Both the position numbers and the translations under genes were made by a program. The notes beneath the pieces were generated by a model, which saw only the letters and a program-made list of their open reading frames with translations, searched no databases and was not told the origin of the DNA. This document shows positions 1 to 9,847 of a stretch of 33,376 nucleotides of DNA, one piece after another; the stretch's first letter is position 1, and every line of letters begins with the position of its first letter. This stretch comes from Chloroflexota bacterium (GTDB lineage: Bacteria > Chloroflexota > UBA6077 > FW602-bin22 > JAMCWG01): positions 1 to 33,376 of the forward strand of contig JAMCWG010000006.1 in the NCBI GenBank assembly GCA_023475235.1, given 5' to 3'.

Positions 1-1
1 A

Positions 2-175
2 ATACGCGCCGCCAATCCGGCCTTCGATGTGACGCCCCACCGCTATGTGACGGCCATCATCACCGAGAACGGGGTGGTGCATCCCCCCTTCGGGGAGGGC
101 CTGCAACGGGTAGTGGGCGCGGGGGGCGTAGGGGCGAGGCATGCCTCGCCCCTACCAGGCAAGGCTGACCCATGA
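2..175 (+). CDS. mtnA: Methylthioribose-1-phosphate isomerase, C-terminal end (partial)
   Basis: The reading frame is open from base 2 and ends at TGA 173-175, so only the last 57 codons are in the window. It carries the motif NPAFDVTP followed by [11 protein letters not shown], which is the conserved C-terminus of MtnA. MtnA converts 5-methylthioribose-1-phosphate to methylthioribulose-1-phosphate in the cytosolic methionine salvage pathway. The last 17 or so residues, after the family's normal end, are encoded largely by a 28-bp palindrome (128-155). They look like a tail acquired by repeat insertion. The stop overlaps the next gene's ATG in an ATGA arrangement, so the two are probably co-translated. 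The related eIF2B-like fold proteins are a less likely alternative, because the NPAFD and AIITE signatures are typical of MtnA. Confidence 0.85.
   Translation: MRAANPAFDVTPHRYVTAIITENGVVHPPFGEGLQRVVGAGGVGARHASPLPGKADP
128..155. repeat. 28-bp perfect palindrome, REP-like family A, copy 1
   Basis: Bases 128-155 form a perfect 28-bp palindrome that begins GTAGGGGCGAGG and ends with its exact complement finishing in CTAC. The same unit recurs at 1251-1278 with one base changed. It lies inside the mtnA reading frame and encodes its terminal residues. A GTAG tetranucleotide next to a GC-rich palindrome is the hallmark of REP sequences mobilised by RAYT (TnpA-REP) transposases. No such transposase gene is in the window. 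Confidence 0.8.
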
Positions 176-1215
176 CCTTCGCCGCCGACTGCCGGCCCTG
201 TGCCGTGGGAAGCATGCCCCAGGTCGACCCTGGCGAGGCGTGCGACCTCGTCCTGCGCTATCTGCCGGATATACCGGTGTGGCCGCAACTGCCGCGCCGT
301 TCTTCGCTGGAGAGCATGTACGTGCAGTATCAGGAGGGCTTCCCGGGGACGCTGGTGAGTGACGGCAAGATCGTGGTCGACGGGCAGAAATTCCTGGAAG
401 ATGGGCAGTTGGAGGCACTGTACGCTGCCGTCGAGGCGGGTGAGAGCCGGCTACCCAGCCCCCAGCGCGCTGCCGGCCTGGCGACAATGGTCGAGCGGCT
501 GCGCTCGCGCCCGGCGAAGCCGCTGGCCGTCAAAGGGCAGGTGACCGGCCCCATCAGCCAGGGCCTGCAGATGACCGGCCTCGACCTCCGGCCCTCCCTC
601 TACGACGAGACCGTGGCCGACGCTCTGGTAAAGCAGGCCGGCTTGATGGCCCGCGGCCAGGAGCAGTTGCTGTCAGCTCTGGCGCCCACGACCATCATCT
701 CGGTGGACGCGCCGTACCTCAGTGTGTTCGGTTCGGCGCTGTTCTCCCTCAGCCGCGAGCAGGTGGTGGACTATCTGGACGAGGTGTTCAGCTACATCCA
801 GGGATTGAAGGCGGTGCATTGCTGCGCCAACACCGACTGGTCGATCGTGCTCTCCACCGCCGTGGACGTCCTCAGCTTCGACGCCTATGGCTACGCCGAG
901 AGCCTGGCCCTGTACGCCGAGGCGGTGAAGGCCTTCCTGGCACGGGGCGGGATAATTGCCTGGGGCATCGTTCCGGCCGAGGAGCGCGGCATACAGTCGG
1001 AGACGGTGGATGGGCTGGTCGCCCGGCTGGAGGCGGCGATGCAGATGCTGGTGGAGAAAGGGATTCGCAAGGAGAGCATTCTGCCCAACTCGCTGGTCAC
1101 CCCGTCGTGCGGGCTGGGCTCGGTGTCGCCCGCGCTGTCCCTGCGGGCCCTGGAGCTGACAGCAGGGGTCTCGGAGGCGATGCGGCGGCGATATTTCGGA
1201 GAACGAGGAATGTAG
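172..1215 (+). CDS. Core methionine synthase-like methyltransferase (MetE C-terminal domain/UROD-like fold)
   Basis: A 347-residue cytosolic protein, less than half the length of full MetE (about 750 residues). It resembles only the C-terminal catalytic barrel and lacks the N-terminal folate-binding half. Candidate zinc ligands are H216 and C218 in the motif HCCANTDW and C313 in the motif TPSCGLGS, which match the HxC and C positions of MetE. Core enzymes of this type transfer a methyl group from a corrinoid to homocysteine to give methionine. That use here is inferred from similarity and from the neighbours: mtnA overlaps by 4 bp upstream, and adenosylhomocysteinase and metK follow. The ATG at 172 overlaps the mtnA stop, which supports this start. 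The first 20 or so residues are not obviously conserved. It could instead act on another thiol, such as coenzyme M-type acceptors, but the context favours homocysteine. Confidence 0.75.
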   Translation: MTFAADCRPCAVGSMPQVDPGEACDLVLRYLPDIPVWPQLPRRSSLESMYVQYQEGFPGTLVSDGKIVVDGQKFLEDGQLEALYAAVEAGESRLPSPQRAAGLATMVERLRSRPAKPLAVKGQVTGPISQGLQMTGLDLRPSLYDETVADALVKQAGLMARGQEQLLSALAPTTIISVDAPYLSVFGSALFSLSREQVVDYLDEVFSYIQGLKAVHCCANTDWSIVLSTAVDVLSFDAYGYAESLALYAEAVKAFLARGGIIAWGIVPAEERGIQSETVDGLVARLEAAMQMLVEKGIRKESILPNSLVTPSCGLGSVSPALSLRALELTAGVSEAMRRRYFGERGM

Positions 1216-2616
<1,401 letters not shown>

Positions 2617-2669
2617 CTGGGCGGACGGACCAGGAAACGAACTAGGAAACAAGGGAGGAAGCACATCTG

Positions 2670-3884
2670 ATGTCGAACTCGACCTTCATGTATGCGCCAA
2701 AAGTGCTCTTTACCTCAGAGTCGGTGACTGAGGGACACCCGGATAAGCTCTGCGACCAGATCTCGGATGCCATTCTGGATGCCTACCTTGCCCAGGACCC
2801 GATGGCCAGGGTCGCGTGCGAGACGGCCGCCACCACCGGGCTCGTCGTGGTTATGGGGGAGATCACTGCCTGCGCCCACGTCGATGTGCAGCCCATCATT
2901 CGCGAGACCATCTCGAAGGTGGGCTACACGCGCGCCAAGTACGGCTTCGATAACGAGACCTGCGGCGTCATCGTTTCCCTCAAAGGCCAGTCTCCCGACA
3001 TTGCTCAGGGCGTGGACTGCTCGATGGAGGTGCGGGAAGGTATCCGCGCCGACGATGACCTGGAGAAAGAGGGCGCGGGCGACCAGGGGATGATGACCGG
3101 CTTCGCTTGCAACGAGACCGCCGAGCTGATGCCGCTGCCCATCAGTCTGGCTCACCGGCTGTGCAAGCGGCTGGCGCAGGTGCGCAAGGACGGGACCCTC
3201 CCTTACCTCCGGCCGGACGGCAAGTCGCAGGTGACCGTGGAATACCGGCACGGCAAGCCCGCGCGTATCGATACGGTCGTGATCGCCGCCCAGCACGACC
3301 CGTCCGTCGAGCTGGACCGTATCTCCCCGGACATCATATACAATGTCATCAAGCCCGTGGTGCCGGGTAATCTTCTTGACGAGAACACGCGTTACCTGGT
3401 GAATACCACCGGCCGCTTCGTGATCGGCGGCCCGATGGGCGACGCTGGGCTGACCGGGCGCAAGATCATTGTGGACACCTACGGCGGCATGGCCCGCCAC
3501 GGCGGGGGCTGCTTCTCCGGGAAGGACCCCACCAAGGTCGACCGCTCCGGCGCCTACGCCGCCCGTTACGTGGCCAAGAACATCGTGGCGGCGGGTATCG
3601 CCGACCGCTTCGAGATCCAGCTCGCCTACGCCATCGGCAAGGCGCAGCCGGTCTCCATCATGCTCGAAGCCTTCGGCACGGCCCGCATACCGGAGGACAA
3701 AATCCTGAAGCTGATCGAGAGGCACTTCGATCTGCGCCCGGCCGCCATCATTAGGGACCTGCGGCTGCGGCGTCCTATTTACCAGCCGACTGCCGCCTAC
3801 GGCCACTTCGGCCGCGACGACATCGACGCGCCGTGGGAGGAGACCAACATCGCGCCTTTACTGCGCAAGGACGCCGGGCTATAA
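2670..3884 (+). CDS. metK: S-adenosylmethionine synthetase
   Basis: Makes SAM from methionine and ATP in the cytosol. The protein is 404 residues, slightly longer than E. coli MetK. It shows the N-terminal [12 protein letters not shown], the signature [12 protein letters not shown] and the glycine-rich [16 protein letters not shown], which are the ATP/phosphate and metal-binding motifs of the family. The ATG at 2670 follows GGGAGG at 2653-2658, a somewhat long spacing of 11. An in-frame ATG 18 bases later (MYAPKVLF) is a weaker alternative. It follows adenosylhomocysteinase by 53 bp on the same strand and completes the methyl cycle. No SAM-type riboswitch could be recognised in that short gap. 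Confidence 0.97.
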   Translation: MSNSTFMYAPKVLFTSESVTEGHPDKLCDQISDAILDAYLAQDPMARVACETAATTGLVVVMGEITACAHVDVQPIIRETISKVGYTRAKYGFDNETCGVIVSLKGQSPDIAQGVDCSMEVREGIRADDDLEKEGAGDQGMMTGFACNETAELMPLPISLAHRLCKRLAQVRKDGTLPYLRPDGKSQVTVEYRHGKPARIDTVVIAAQHDPSVELDRISPDIIYNVIKPVVPGNLLDENTRYLVNTTGRFVIGGPMGDAGLTGRKIIVDTYGGMARHGGGCFSGKDPTKVDRSGAYAARYVAKNIVAAGIADRFEIQLAYAIGKAQPVSIMLEAFGTARIPEDKILKLIERHFDLRPAAIIRDLRLRRPIYQPTAAYGHFGRDDIDAPWEETNIAPLLRKDAGL

Positions 3885-3951
3885 TCCTCTCGTCGGAGGG
3901 GTGCTCCCGCTCGCTTACGCGATCGTATTCTTGTCAAAGAGGATGTGAACA

Positions 3952-4920
3952 CTGAGAGCACTGATCACCGGTGTGGCTGGGTTCGTCGGCAGCCACCTCA
4001 CCGAACACATACTCTCACAGTCCGGCATCGAGGTATGGGGCGTGGACCGGCCGCTGCCTTCCACGCCCAATCTGCGCTCCGTCCGCGAGCGCATAACGCT
4101 GCTGGCCGGCGACCTGAGCGATCGGGCTTTCGTCCTCGAGACTATGCGGAAGGTGCGGCCGGATTACATCATCCACCTGGCCGCCCAGGCGGCTCCCAGC
4201 GCTGCCTGGGCCAAGGCGGAAGAGACTCTGGTCGTCAATATCGTGTGCCAATTGCACGTCCTGGCGGCGGCCGTCGAGCTGGGCATTGTCCCCCGGATAC
4301 TGGTGATCGGCTCGGGAGACGCGTACGGTCTGGTCCAGCCGGAGGACCTACCCATAAACGAGAGCTGCCCGTTTCGGCCCAACAACCCCTACGCGGTGAG
4401 CAAGATCGCCCAGGAGATGCTGGGATACCAGTATTACCTCAGCTATCATCTGCCGGTGATACGAATGCGGCCCTTCAATCACGTGGGGCCCCGCCAGGGC
4501 ACGGGCTTCGTGGTGAGCAGCCTCGCCCGCCAGGTGGCCGCCGCCGAGCTGGGCCTGACCGAGCCGGTGATAATGGTCGGTAACCTGGAGGCCCGCCGCG
4601 ATTTCACCGATGTGCGGGATGTGGTGCGGGCTTACTGGCTGGCGCTGGAGCGGGGGGTTGCGGGAGACGTGTATAATCTAGGAAGCGGGCGCAGCCGGTC
4701 CATCCGGCAGATACTTGAGCAGTTGTTGGCAATGAGCGGCCGGTCCCTTGAAGTGCGGGAGGACCCGGCCCGGATGCGGCCCAGCGATGTCCCGGATATG
4801 GTATGCGATGCCAGCAAGTTCCGGCGACAGACCGGGTGGGAACCGAGAATCAACTGGGAGCAGACCCTGGCCGATACGCTGGCCTACTGGCGGGAAGAGC
4901 TGCGGGCCGCCCAACGATAA
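3952..4920 (+). CDS. rmd: GDP-6-deoxy-D-mannose reductase-like SDR (extended NAD-dependent epimerase/dehydratase family)
   Basis: A 322-residue extended short-chain dehydrogenase. It has the N-terminal Rossmann motif TGVAGFVGSHL (residues 6-16) and the catalytic YAVSK (Y147, K151). In the active-site strand it reads SGDAYG (121-126), where GDP-mannose 4,6-dehydratases have SSEEYG with a catalytic Glu. Loss of that Glu with otherwise close similarity to the GMD paralogue at 6299 points to the reductase RMD, which turns GDP-4-keto-6-deoxymannose into GDP-D-rhamnose. The start is CTG at 3952: an in-frame TGA at 3946-3948 blocks any earlier start, AGAGGA at 3938-3943 is spaced by 8, and the first ATG/GTG-type start downstream (3973) would cut the Rossmann motif. 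The C-terminus (RPSDVPDMVCDASKF) matches the RMD/GMD ending. A GDP-fucose-type synthase is an alternative. Confidence 0.75.
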   Translation: MRALITGVAGFVGSHLTEHILSQSGIEVWGVDRPLPSTPNLRSVRERITLLAGDLSDRAFVLETMRKVRPDYIIHLAAQAAPSAAWAKAEETLVVNIVCQLHVLAAAVELGIVPRILVIGSGDAYGLVQPEDLPINESCPFRPNNPYAVSKIAQEMLGYQYYLSYHLPVIRMRPFNHVGPRQGTGFVVSSLARQVAAAELGLTEPVIMVGNLEARRDFTDVRDVVRAYWLALERGVAGDVYNLGSGRSRSIRQILEQLLAMSGRSLEVREDPARMRPSDVPDMVCDASKFRRQTGWEPRINWEQTLADTLAYWREELRAAQR

Positions 4921-5141
4921 GTGCGGCTGCCGGTTTCTTTGCGTGGCCCCTGGCCACCTTCGGGCGGAAACGGACGGTTGCTGATATTTCGGGGTGCGGG
5001 CCGTGCTGCCCCGACAGATGTTCGTGGCGGGCCTGTTGGGACGCCACTATGGGGCAACAACACGATGTCGTGCAGCCTCGTGGCAGGGGATCTTCAATTG
5101 AGCGTCCCCGCTGAGAACGAGACGAAGCAAGGAGAGCCCGG

Positions 5142-6251
5142 ATGCGAGCAGTGATCCTGGTGGGAGGTGAGGGGACCCGTATGCGCCCCCTCACCTGCAA
5201 CATGCCGAAGCCGATGCTTCCGGTGGTGAACCGCCCTTTCCTCGAGCATATGCTCGATTACCTGAAGCGGTACGGCATCAGCGACGTCGTGTTGAGCATG
5301 TGCTACCGGCCCGACGTCATCCAGGCCCACTTCGGAGATGGTCGGAGCTTCGGCGTCGAACTGGCCTACGCCGTGGAGCAGACACCCCTGGGCACCGCCG
5401 GCGCGGTGAAGAACGCCGAGCAGCACGTCGACGAGACCTGCTTCGTGTTCAACGGTGATATACTGACCGACCTCGACCTGCGGGCGATGCTGGAGTTCCA
5501 TCGTCGCGTGGGCGCGAAGGTGACCATCGCCCTCACGCCGGTGGAGGACCCGACGGCGTATGGCCTGGTCGAGACCGACGCCGACCGGCGCATCCGGCGC
5601 TTCACCGAGAAGCCCGCCCCGGACCAGGTGACCACGAACCTCATCAACGCCGGCACGTACATCATCGAGCCGGAGGTGCTGGGCCTCGTGCCACCCGACA
5701 CTTTCTACATGTTCGAGCGGGGCCTCTTCCCGCTTCTGCTGGAGAAGGGCGAGCCGATGTTCGGCTTCCCTTCCCACTCCTACTGGATAGATATCGGCAC
5801 ACCCCAGAAATACCTTGCCGTGCACCACGATATACTGCTGGGGCATGTCAGCCTGCAGCCCCCCGGCGAGCGGGCCGGTGACGGGCTGCTGGCGGGGAAA
5901 GACTGCATCGTCGATCCAACGGCCAGAATTGTGGGTCCGGTGGTCCTGGGCGATAGGGTGAGCCTCGGGCCAGAGGCCTCCATCATCGGCCCGGTGGTGA
6001 TTGGCAACGATTGCCAGGTTGGATCGGGTAGCACTGTTGAGGAGGCCGTCGTCTGGAATGGCACAAGCATCGGCGAGAAGGTCACCGTGAAGGCTTCTGT
6101 CGCTGCTGCCCGCTGCACCATAGCTGACGGCGCGATCATCGATGGGGCGATCATCGCTGATGGATGCTCCATCGGCTCGGGCAATCGACTTGAGCGCGGG
6201 ATCAAGGTCTGGCCGGGCGCTACCCTGGCTCCAAATACTATCACCTTTTGA
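5142..6251 (+). CDS. Sugar-1-phosphate nucleotidyltransferase with left-handed beta-helix, probable mannose-1-phosphate guanylyltransferase
   Basis: A 369-residue cytosolic enzyme. The N-terminal GT-A-like domain has the nucleotide-binding GGEGTRMRPLT and PKPMLPV (residues 8-33), the metal/sugar site FNGDIL and the FTEKP motif. Residues from about 250 to the end are hexapeptide repeats (IVDPTARIVGPVVLG, GSTVEEAVVWNGTSIG and similar) forming a left-handed beta-helix. Members make GDP-mannose, dTDP- or UDP-glucose. The flanking GMD and RMD paralogues, with phosphomannomutase downstream, favour GTP plus mannose-1-phosphate. The ATG has AAGGAG at 5129-5134. The 221-bp gap upstream (4921-5141) holds no recognisable gene, only a small hairpin, GTGGCG/CGCCAC, at 5024-5047. 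Confidence 0.85.
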   Translation: MRAVILVGGEGTRMRPLTCNMPKPMLPVVNRPFLEHMLDYLKRYGISDVVLSMCYRPDVIQAHFGDGRSFGVELAYAVEQTPLGTAGAVKNAEQHVDETCFVFNGDILTDLDLRAMLEFHRRVGAKVTIALTPVEDPTAYGLVETDADRRIRRFTEKPAPDQVTTNLINAGTYIIEPEVLGLVPPDTFYMFERGLFPLLLEKGEPMFGFPSHSYWIDIGTPQKYLAVHHDILLGHVSLQPPGERAGDGLLAGKDCIVDPTARIVGPVVLGDRVSLGPEASIIGPVVIGNDCQVGSGSTVEEAVVWNGTSIGEKVTVKASVAAARCTIADGAIIDGAIIADGCSIGSGNRLERGIKVWPGATLAPNTITF

Positions 6252-6298
6252 TCAACGTCCTTGACCAGCACCTTTAAGCAGTAACCAGGAGTTCGCAC

Positions 6299-7342
6299 TT
6301 GAAAGTACTGATAACCGGCATAACCGGAATGGCCGGGAGCCATCTGGCCGAATACGCCCTCGAGCACACCGACGCCCAGGTCTTCGGGACCTACCGCTGG
6401 CGCAGCAAGATGGACAACCTGGAGGACCTGAAGCGGGCCGGCAAGCTTAACATAATAGCAGAGGGCAGCCATATGGCCCACAACGACGCGATGCGCGAAG
6501 CCATCGAGGAGCAGGCCCAACCCGGCAAGGCCAACCTGATAGAGGCGAACCTGACCGACGGCGCCTGCGTGCATCGGCTGATCCGCTCCCTGCGCCCCGA
6601 CCGCATCTTTCACCTGGCGGCCCAGTCGTACGTGCCCACTTCATGGAGCGCGCCCGTGGAGACCCTCACCAACAACACCGTCAGCGAGGTGAACCTGTTC
6701 GAGGCGGTGCGCGAGGCCGACATCGATCCTCTCATCCACGTGGCAGGTAGCAGCGAGGAGTACGGCCTCGTCCTGCCCGATGAGGTGCCCATCAAGGAGA
6801 GCAACCCCCTTCGGCCCCTCAGCACCTACGCCGTCAGCAAAGTTGCCCAGGAGATGCTGGCCTGGCAGTACCACCGCTCCTACGGCCTGAAGACGGTGGT
6901 CACGCGCGGCTTCAACCACACGGGGCCGCGCCGGGGCCATATCTTCGTCACCTCCGATTGCGCTCGCCAGATCGCCCAGATCGAACGGTGCGACCGTCCG
7001 CCCGTCATTCACATCGGCGACCTCGACGTCAGGCGGGACTGGACCGACGTGCGGGATACCGTCCGCGGGTACTGGATGGCCCTGGAGAAGGGCGTGCCTG
7101 GCGAGGTATACAACATCGGCTCCGGCCGGACCTACACCATCCGGGAGATGCTGGACCTGCTGCTTCGCGCCACGCCGGCGAAAGTCGAGATCAGGCAGGA
7201 GGTGGGCCGCCTCCGCCCTTCCGATGTGCGCATCCTGTGGGCCGATGTCGGCAAGTTCCAGGCGCAGACCGGCTGGACGCCGGAGATTCCCTTCGAGAAG
7301 ACCCTGCGCGATCTGCTCGACTACTGGCGAGAGAGGGTATGA
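6299..7342 (+). CDS. gmd: GDP-mannose 4,6-dehydratase
   Basis: A 347-residue extended SDR converting GDP-mannose to GDP-4-keto-6-deoxymannose. It has the Rossmann motif TGITGMAGSHL (6-16), the Arg-rich TYRWRSKMDNL (31-41) used by GMD for NADP and tetramer contacts, the catalytic SSEEYG (151-156) and YAVSK (177-181). A charged segment of about 30 residues (roughly 44-78) between the YRWRSKMDNL motif and the following beta-strand looks like an insertion relative to typical GMDs. The start is TTG 6299, giving MKVLITGITG, with AGGAG at 6287-6291 spaced by 7. It follows the nucleotidyltransferase by 47 bp and its stop is 1 base before the mutase start, so an operon is likely. Confidence 0.85.
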   Translation: MKVLITGITGMAGSHLAEYALEHTDAQVFGTYRWRSKMDNLEDLKRAGKLNIIAEGSHMAHNDAMREAIEEQAQPGKANLIEANLTDGACVHRLIRSLRPDRIFHLAAQSYVPTSWSAPVETLTNNTVSEVNLFEAVREADIDPLIHVAGSSEEYGLVLPDEVPIKESNPLRPLSTYAVSKVAQEMLAWQYHRSYGLKTVVTRGFNHTGPRRGHIFVTSDCARQIAQIERCDRPPVIHIGDLDVRRDWTDVRDTVRGYWMALEKGVPGEVYNIGSGRTYTIREMLDLLLRATPAKVEIRQEVGRLRPSDVRILWADVGKFQAQTGWTPEIPFEKTLRDLLDYWRERV

Positions 7343-7343
7343 G

Positions 7344-8762
7344 ATGGCAATAAGGTTCGGCACCGATGGCTGGCGGGCCATCATCGCTGAAGACTATACT
7401 TTTGACAACGTGCGGCTCTGCGCCCAGGCAGTTGCCGATTACCTGAACGACAAGGGCGCCGCCAGGAACGGGCTGGTTGTCGGCTACGACACCCGGTTCT
7501 CCTCGGAGCACTTCGCCGCCGCCGTGGCCGAGGTCGCCGCCGCCAACGGTGTGCCCTCCTTCCTGTGTGACCGGGCCGCCCCGACACCGGTGATCTCCTA
7601 CGCGGTGCTGGACAAGAAGGCGGCGGGCGCCGTCATCATCACCGCCAGCCACAATCCAGGCGAGTACAACGGGCTGAAGTACAAGCCCGAGTACGCCGGC
7701 TCCGCCTCGCCGGAGGTGGTCGCCGAGCTGGAGAAGCGCATCGACCGGATCGCCTCGCCGACCAACGTGAAGCGACAGCCGCTGGCGGCCGGCCTGGACT
7801 CCGGCCTGATCAAGCGCTTCGACCCTGCTCCCCCTTACTTGGCGCAGATCGCCCGCCTCGTGGACCTGCCGACACTTCGTGACGCCGGCCTCAAAGTGAT
7901 GGCCGATGTGATGTACGGCGCGGGGGAGGGATACATCGCCGGGCTCCTGGCCGGCGGGAAGACCGTCGTGCGCCAGCTCCACCCCGAGCGCAACCCGGCC
8001 TTCCCCGGCCTGCGTCCTGAGCCCATTCCGCCGAATATCGATGCCCTCGGCAAAGAGGTGGTCGCCTGGGGGGCCGATATCGGCCTGGCCACGGACGGCG
8101 ATGCCGACCGCATCGGCGTGGTGGATGAGGAGGGGCAATACGTGAACCAGCTCCAGATGTTCGGCCTGCTCATCCTCTACCTGCTGGAGGTGAAGGGATG
8201 GCGCGGGCCCATCGTGAAGGCCCTCACCACCACATCGATGGCCGACCGGCTGGGAGAGATGTACAACCTGCCGGTGCACGAGACAGGCGTGGGCTTCAAG
8301 TACGTCGGCCCCAAGATGATGGAGACCGATGCCATAATCGGCGGCGAGGAGAGCGGCGGGTTCGGCTTCCGTGGCCACATCCCCGAGCGGGACGGCATCC
8401 TGGCCGGCCTGTTCCTGACCGATATGTGCGTGCGCCTGCAGCGGCGGCCCTCGGAGCTGGTGCAGTACCTCTTCTCTAAGGTCGGCCCGCACTACTACGA
8501 CCGCCTGGACCTGCACTTCCCGGCGGAGCAGCGAGCGACGATAATGTCTCGACTGCAGAAGGCGGCCCCCAAGGAGATCGACGGCACCCCCGTGACCAAT
8601 ATCGGCACCGCCGACGGCTTCAAGTTCTACCTGGCCGACGGCACGTGGGTGCTGGTGCGCTTCAGCGGCACCGAGCCTCTGCTGCGCGTTTACACCGAGA
8701 CCAATGCCCCGGACCGGGTGGCCCGCATGCTGGCGGCCGGCCGCGAGCTGGCAGGACTGTAA
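7344..8762 (+). CDS. Phosphomannomutase/phosphoglucomutase
   Basis: A 472-residue cytosolic alpha-D-phosphohexomutase that interconverts hexose-6-phosphate and hexose-1-phosphate. All four family motifs are visible: phosphoserine loop TASHNPGEYNG (S102), metal loop DGDADRIGVV (D251, D253, D255), sugar-specificity loop GGEESGGFGF (333-342) and C-terminal phosphate loop RFSGTEPLLRV. The frame is open further upstream, but that part overlaps gmd. ATG 7344 begins directly at the conserved MAIRFGTDGWR and lies 1 base after the gmd stop. The adjacent GDP-mannose genes suggest mannose-6-phosphate is a real substrate, although such enzymes often also use glucose phosphates. Confidence 0.93.
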   Translation: MAIRFGTDGWRAIIAEDYTFDNVRLCAQAVADYLNDKGAARNGLVVGYDTRFSSEHFAAAVAEVAAANGVPSFLCDRAAPTPVISYAVLDKKAAGAVIITASHNPGEYNGLKYKPEYAGSASPEVVAELEKRIDRIASPTNVKRQPLAAGLDSGLIKRFDPAPPYLAQIARLVDLPTLRDAGLKVMADVMYGAGEGYIAGLLAGGKTVVRQLHPERNPAFPGLRPEPIPPNIDALGKEVVAWGADIGLATDGDADRIGVVDEEGQYVNQLQMFGLLILYLLEVKGWRGPIVKALTTTSMADRLGEMYNLPVHETGVGFKYVGPKMMETDAIIGGEESGGFGFRGHIPERDGILAGLFLTDMCVRLQRRPSELVQYLFSKVGPHYYDRLDLHFPAEQRATIMSRLQKAAPKEIDGTPVTNIGTADGFKFYLADGTWVLVRFSGTEPLLRVYTETNAPDRVARMLAAGRELAGL

Positions 8763-8763
8763 G

Positions 8764-9834
8764 ATGGCAAAGAGCAAGCTCGACGACCTCCAGGCAATGC
8801 GTAAGCTCGATCCGGAGGGTATGCTGGACCGGATCGCCGAGATGTCAGCGCAGTGCCGCGCCGCCTGGCAGCGGCTGAGCACTTTCCGGCTGCCCGATGC
8901 GCACCGCGCGGCCCGGAGCGTGGTGATGGCCGGGCTGGGGGGATCGGCCATCGGCGCCGACCTGGCCCGCGCCCTGGTCGTGGACGAAGCCCGCATCCCC
9001 ATCTTCGTGCACCGCGACTACGGCCTGCCCGCCTTCGCCGGGCCGGATACCCTGGTCATCGCCTGCTCATACTCCGGCGGCACCGAGGAGACCCTCTCCG
9101 CCTTCGAGGAAGGGCAACGGCGAGGCTGCCCGCTCCTGGCCCTGACGCCGGGAGGCGAGCTAGGGGCACGAGCCAGGTCGATAGGAGCGCCCGTCCTCGA
9201 CTACCAGTACAGGTCTCAGCCGCGGGCGGCGATGGGGTACTCGCTGGTGCTGCTGCTCGGCGTGCTGGCCCAGATGGGACAGGGCCGCCTCGACGGGGCC
9301 GACGTCGAGGCCGCCTGCCGGGTGCTTGATGCGATGCAGGACGAGGTGGGGCCGGCAGTGCCCGCCGGGCGCAATCCGGCCAAGCAACTGGCCCTCACGC
9401 TGGACGGGAAGCTGCCGGTGGTCTACGGCACCGGCATTCTGTCCGACGTGGCCCGCCGCTACAAGACGCAGTTCAACGAGAACAGCAAGGCCTGGTCTTT
9501 CTTCGAGGTGCTGCCCGAGCTGAACCATAACTCTGTGGTGGGCTACCAGCTCCCCGAAGCCTTTACTCGAGAGTTCGTCGTGGTGTTCTTGACCAGCAGC
9601 TTCAATAACGCCCGCAATCTGCAGCGAATGGCGATCGTCCGCGATCTACTGTCCCAGCGGGGCATCGGATATCACACCGTCGAGGCCGGGGGCGACTCGC
9701 CGCTGGCGCACGTGCTGTCCACCGTGCACTTCGGCGACTACTCATCTTACTACATGGCGATACTGAATGGCGTAGACCCCACGCCGGTGGACGTCATTAC
9801 TTACCTCAAGAACAGGCTGGCAGACCGGGATTGA
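8764..9834 (+). CDS. Bifunctional phosphoglucose/phosphomannose isomerase
   Basis: A 356-residue SIS-domain protein of the archaeal/bacterial bifunctional PGI/PMI family. It interconverts fructose-6-phosphate with glucose-6-phosphate and mannose-6-phosphate. SIS phosphate-binding motifs are GLGGSAIG (57-64) and SYSGGTEET (102-110). The C-terminal PGI/PMI domain carries QFNENSKAW and PELNHNSVVGY, where the active-site Glu and His are expected. ATG 8764 is 1 base after the mutase stop. A 60-base upstream extension of the frame overlaps the mutase and is rejected. It supplies mannose-6-phosphate from glycolysis to the genes before it. Confidence 0.93.
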   Translation: MAKSKLDDLQAMRKLDPEGMLDRIAEMSAQCRAAWQRLSTFRLPDAHRAARSVVMAGLGGSAIGADLARALVVDEARIPIFVHRDYGLPAFAGPDTLVIACSYSGGTEETLSAFEEGQRRGCPLLALTPGGELGARARSIGAPVLDYQYRSQPRAAMGYSLVLLLGVLAQMGQGRLDGADVEAACRVLDAMQDEVGPAVPAGRNPAKQLALTLDGKLPVVYGTGILSDVARRYKTQFNENSKAWSFFEVLPELNHNSVVGYQLPEAFTREFVVVFLTSSFNNARNLQRMAIVRDLLSQRGIGYHTVEAGGDSPLAHVLSTVHFGDYSSYYMAILNGVDPTPVDVITYLKNRLADRD

Positions 9835-9847
9835 CCGTTGCCCATCG

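Noticed and set aside
2715-3806. A 363-codon open frame on the minus strand opposite metK
   Set aside because: It is an antisense shadow of a highly conserved gene, with no recognisable domain.
7191-9002. A 603-codon open frame on the minus strand opposite the mutase and isomerase genes
   Set aside because: It is a GC-rich antisense shadow with His/Gly/Arg-rich sequence and no family motif, while the plus strand encodes two clearly conserved enzymes.
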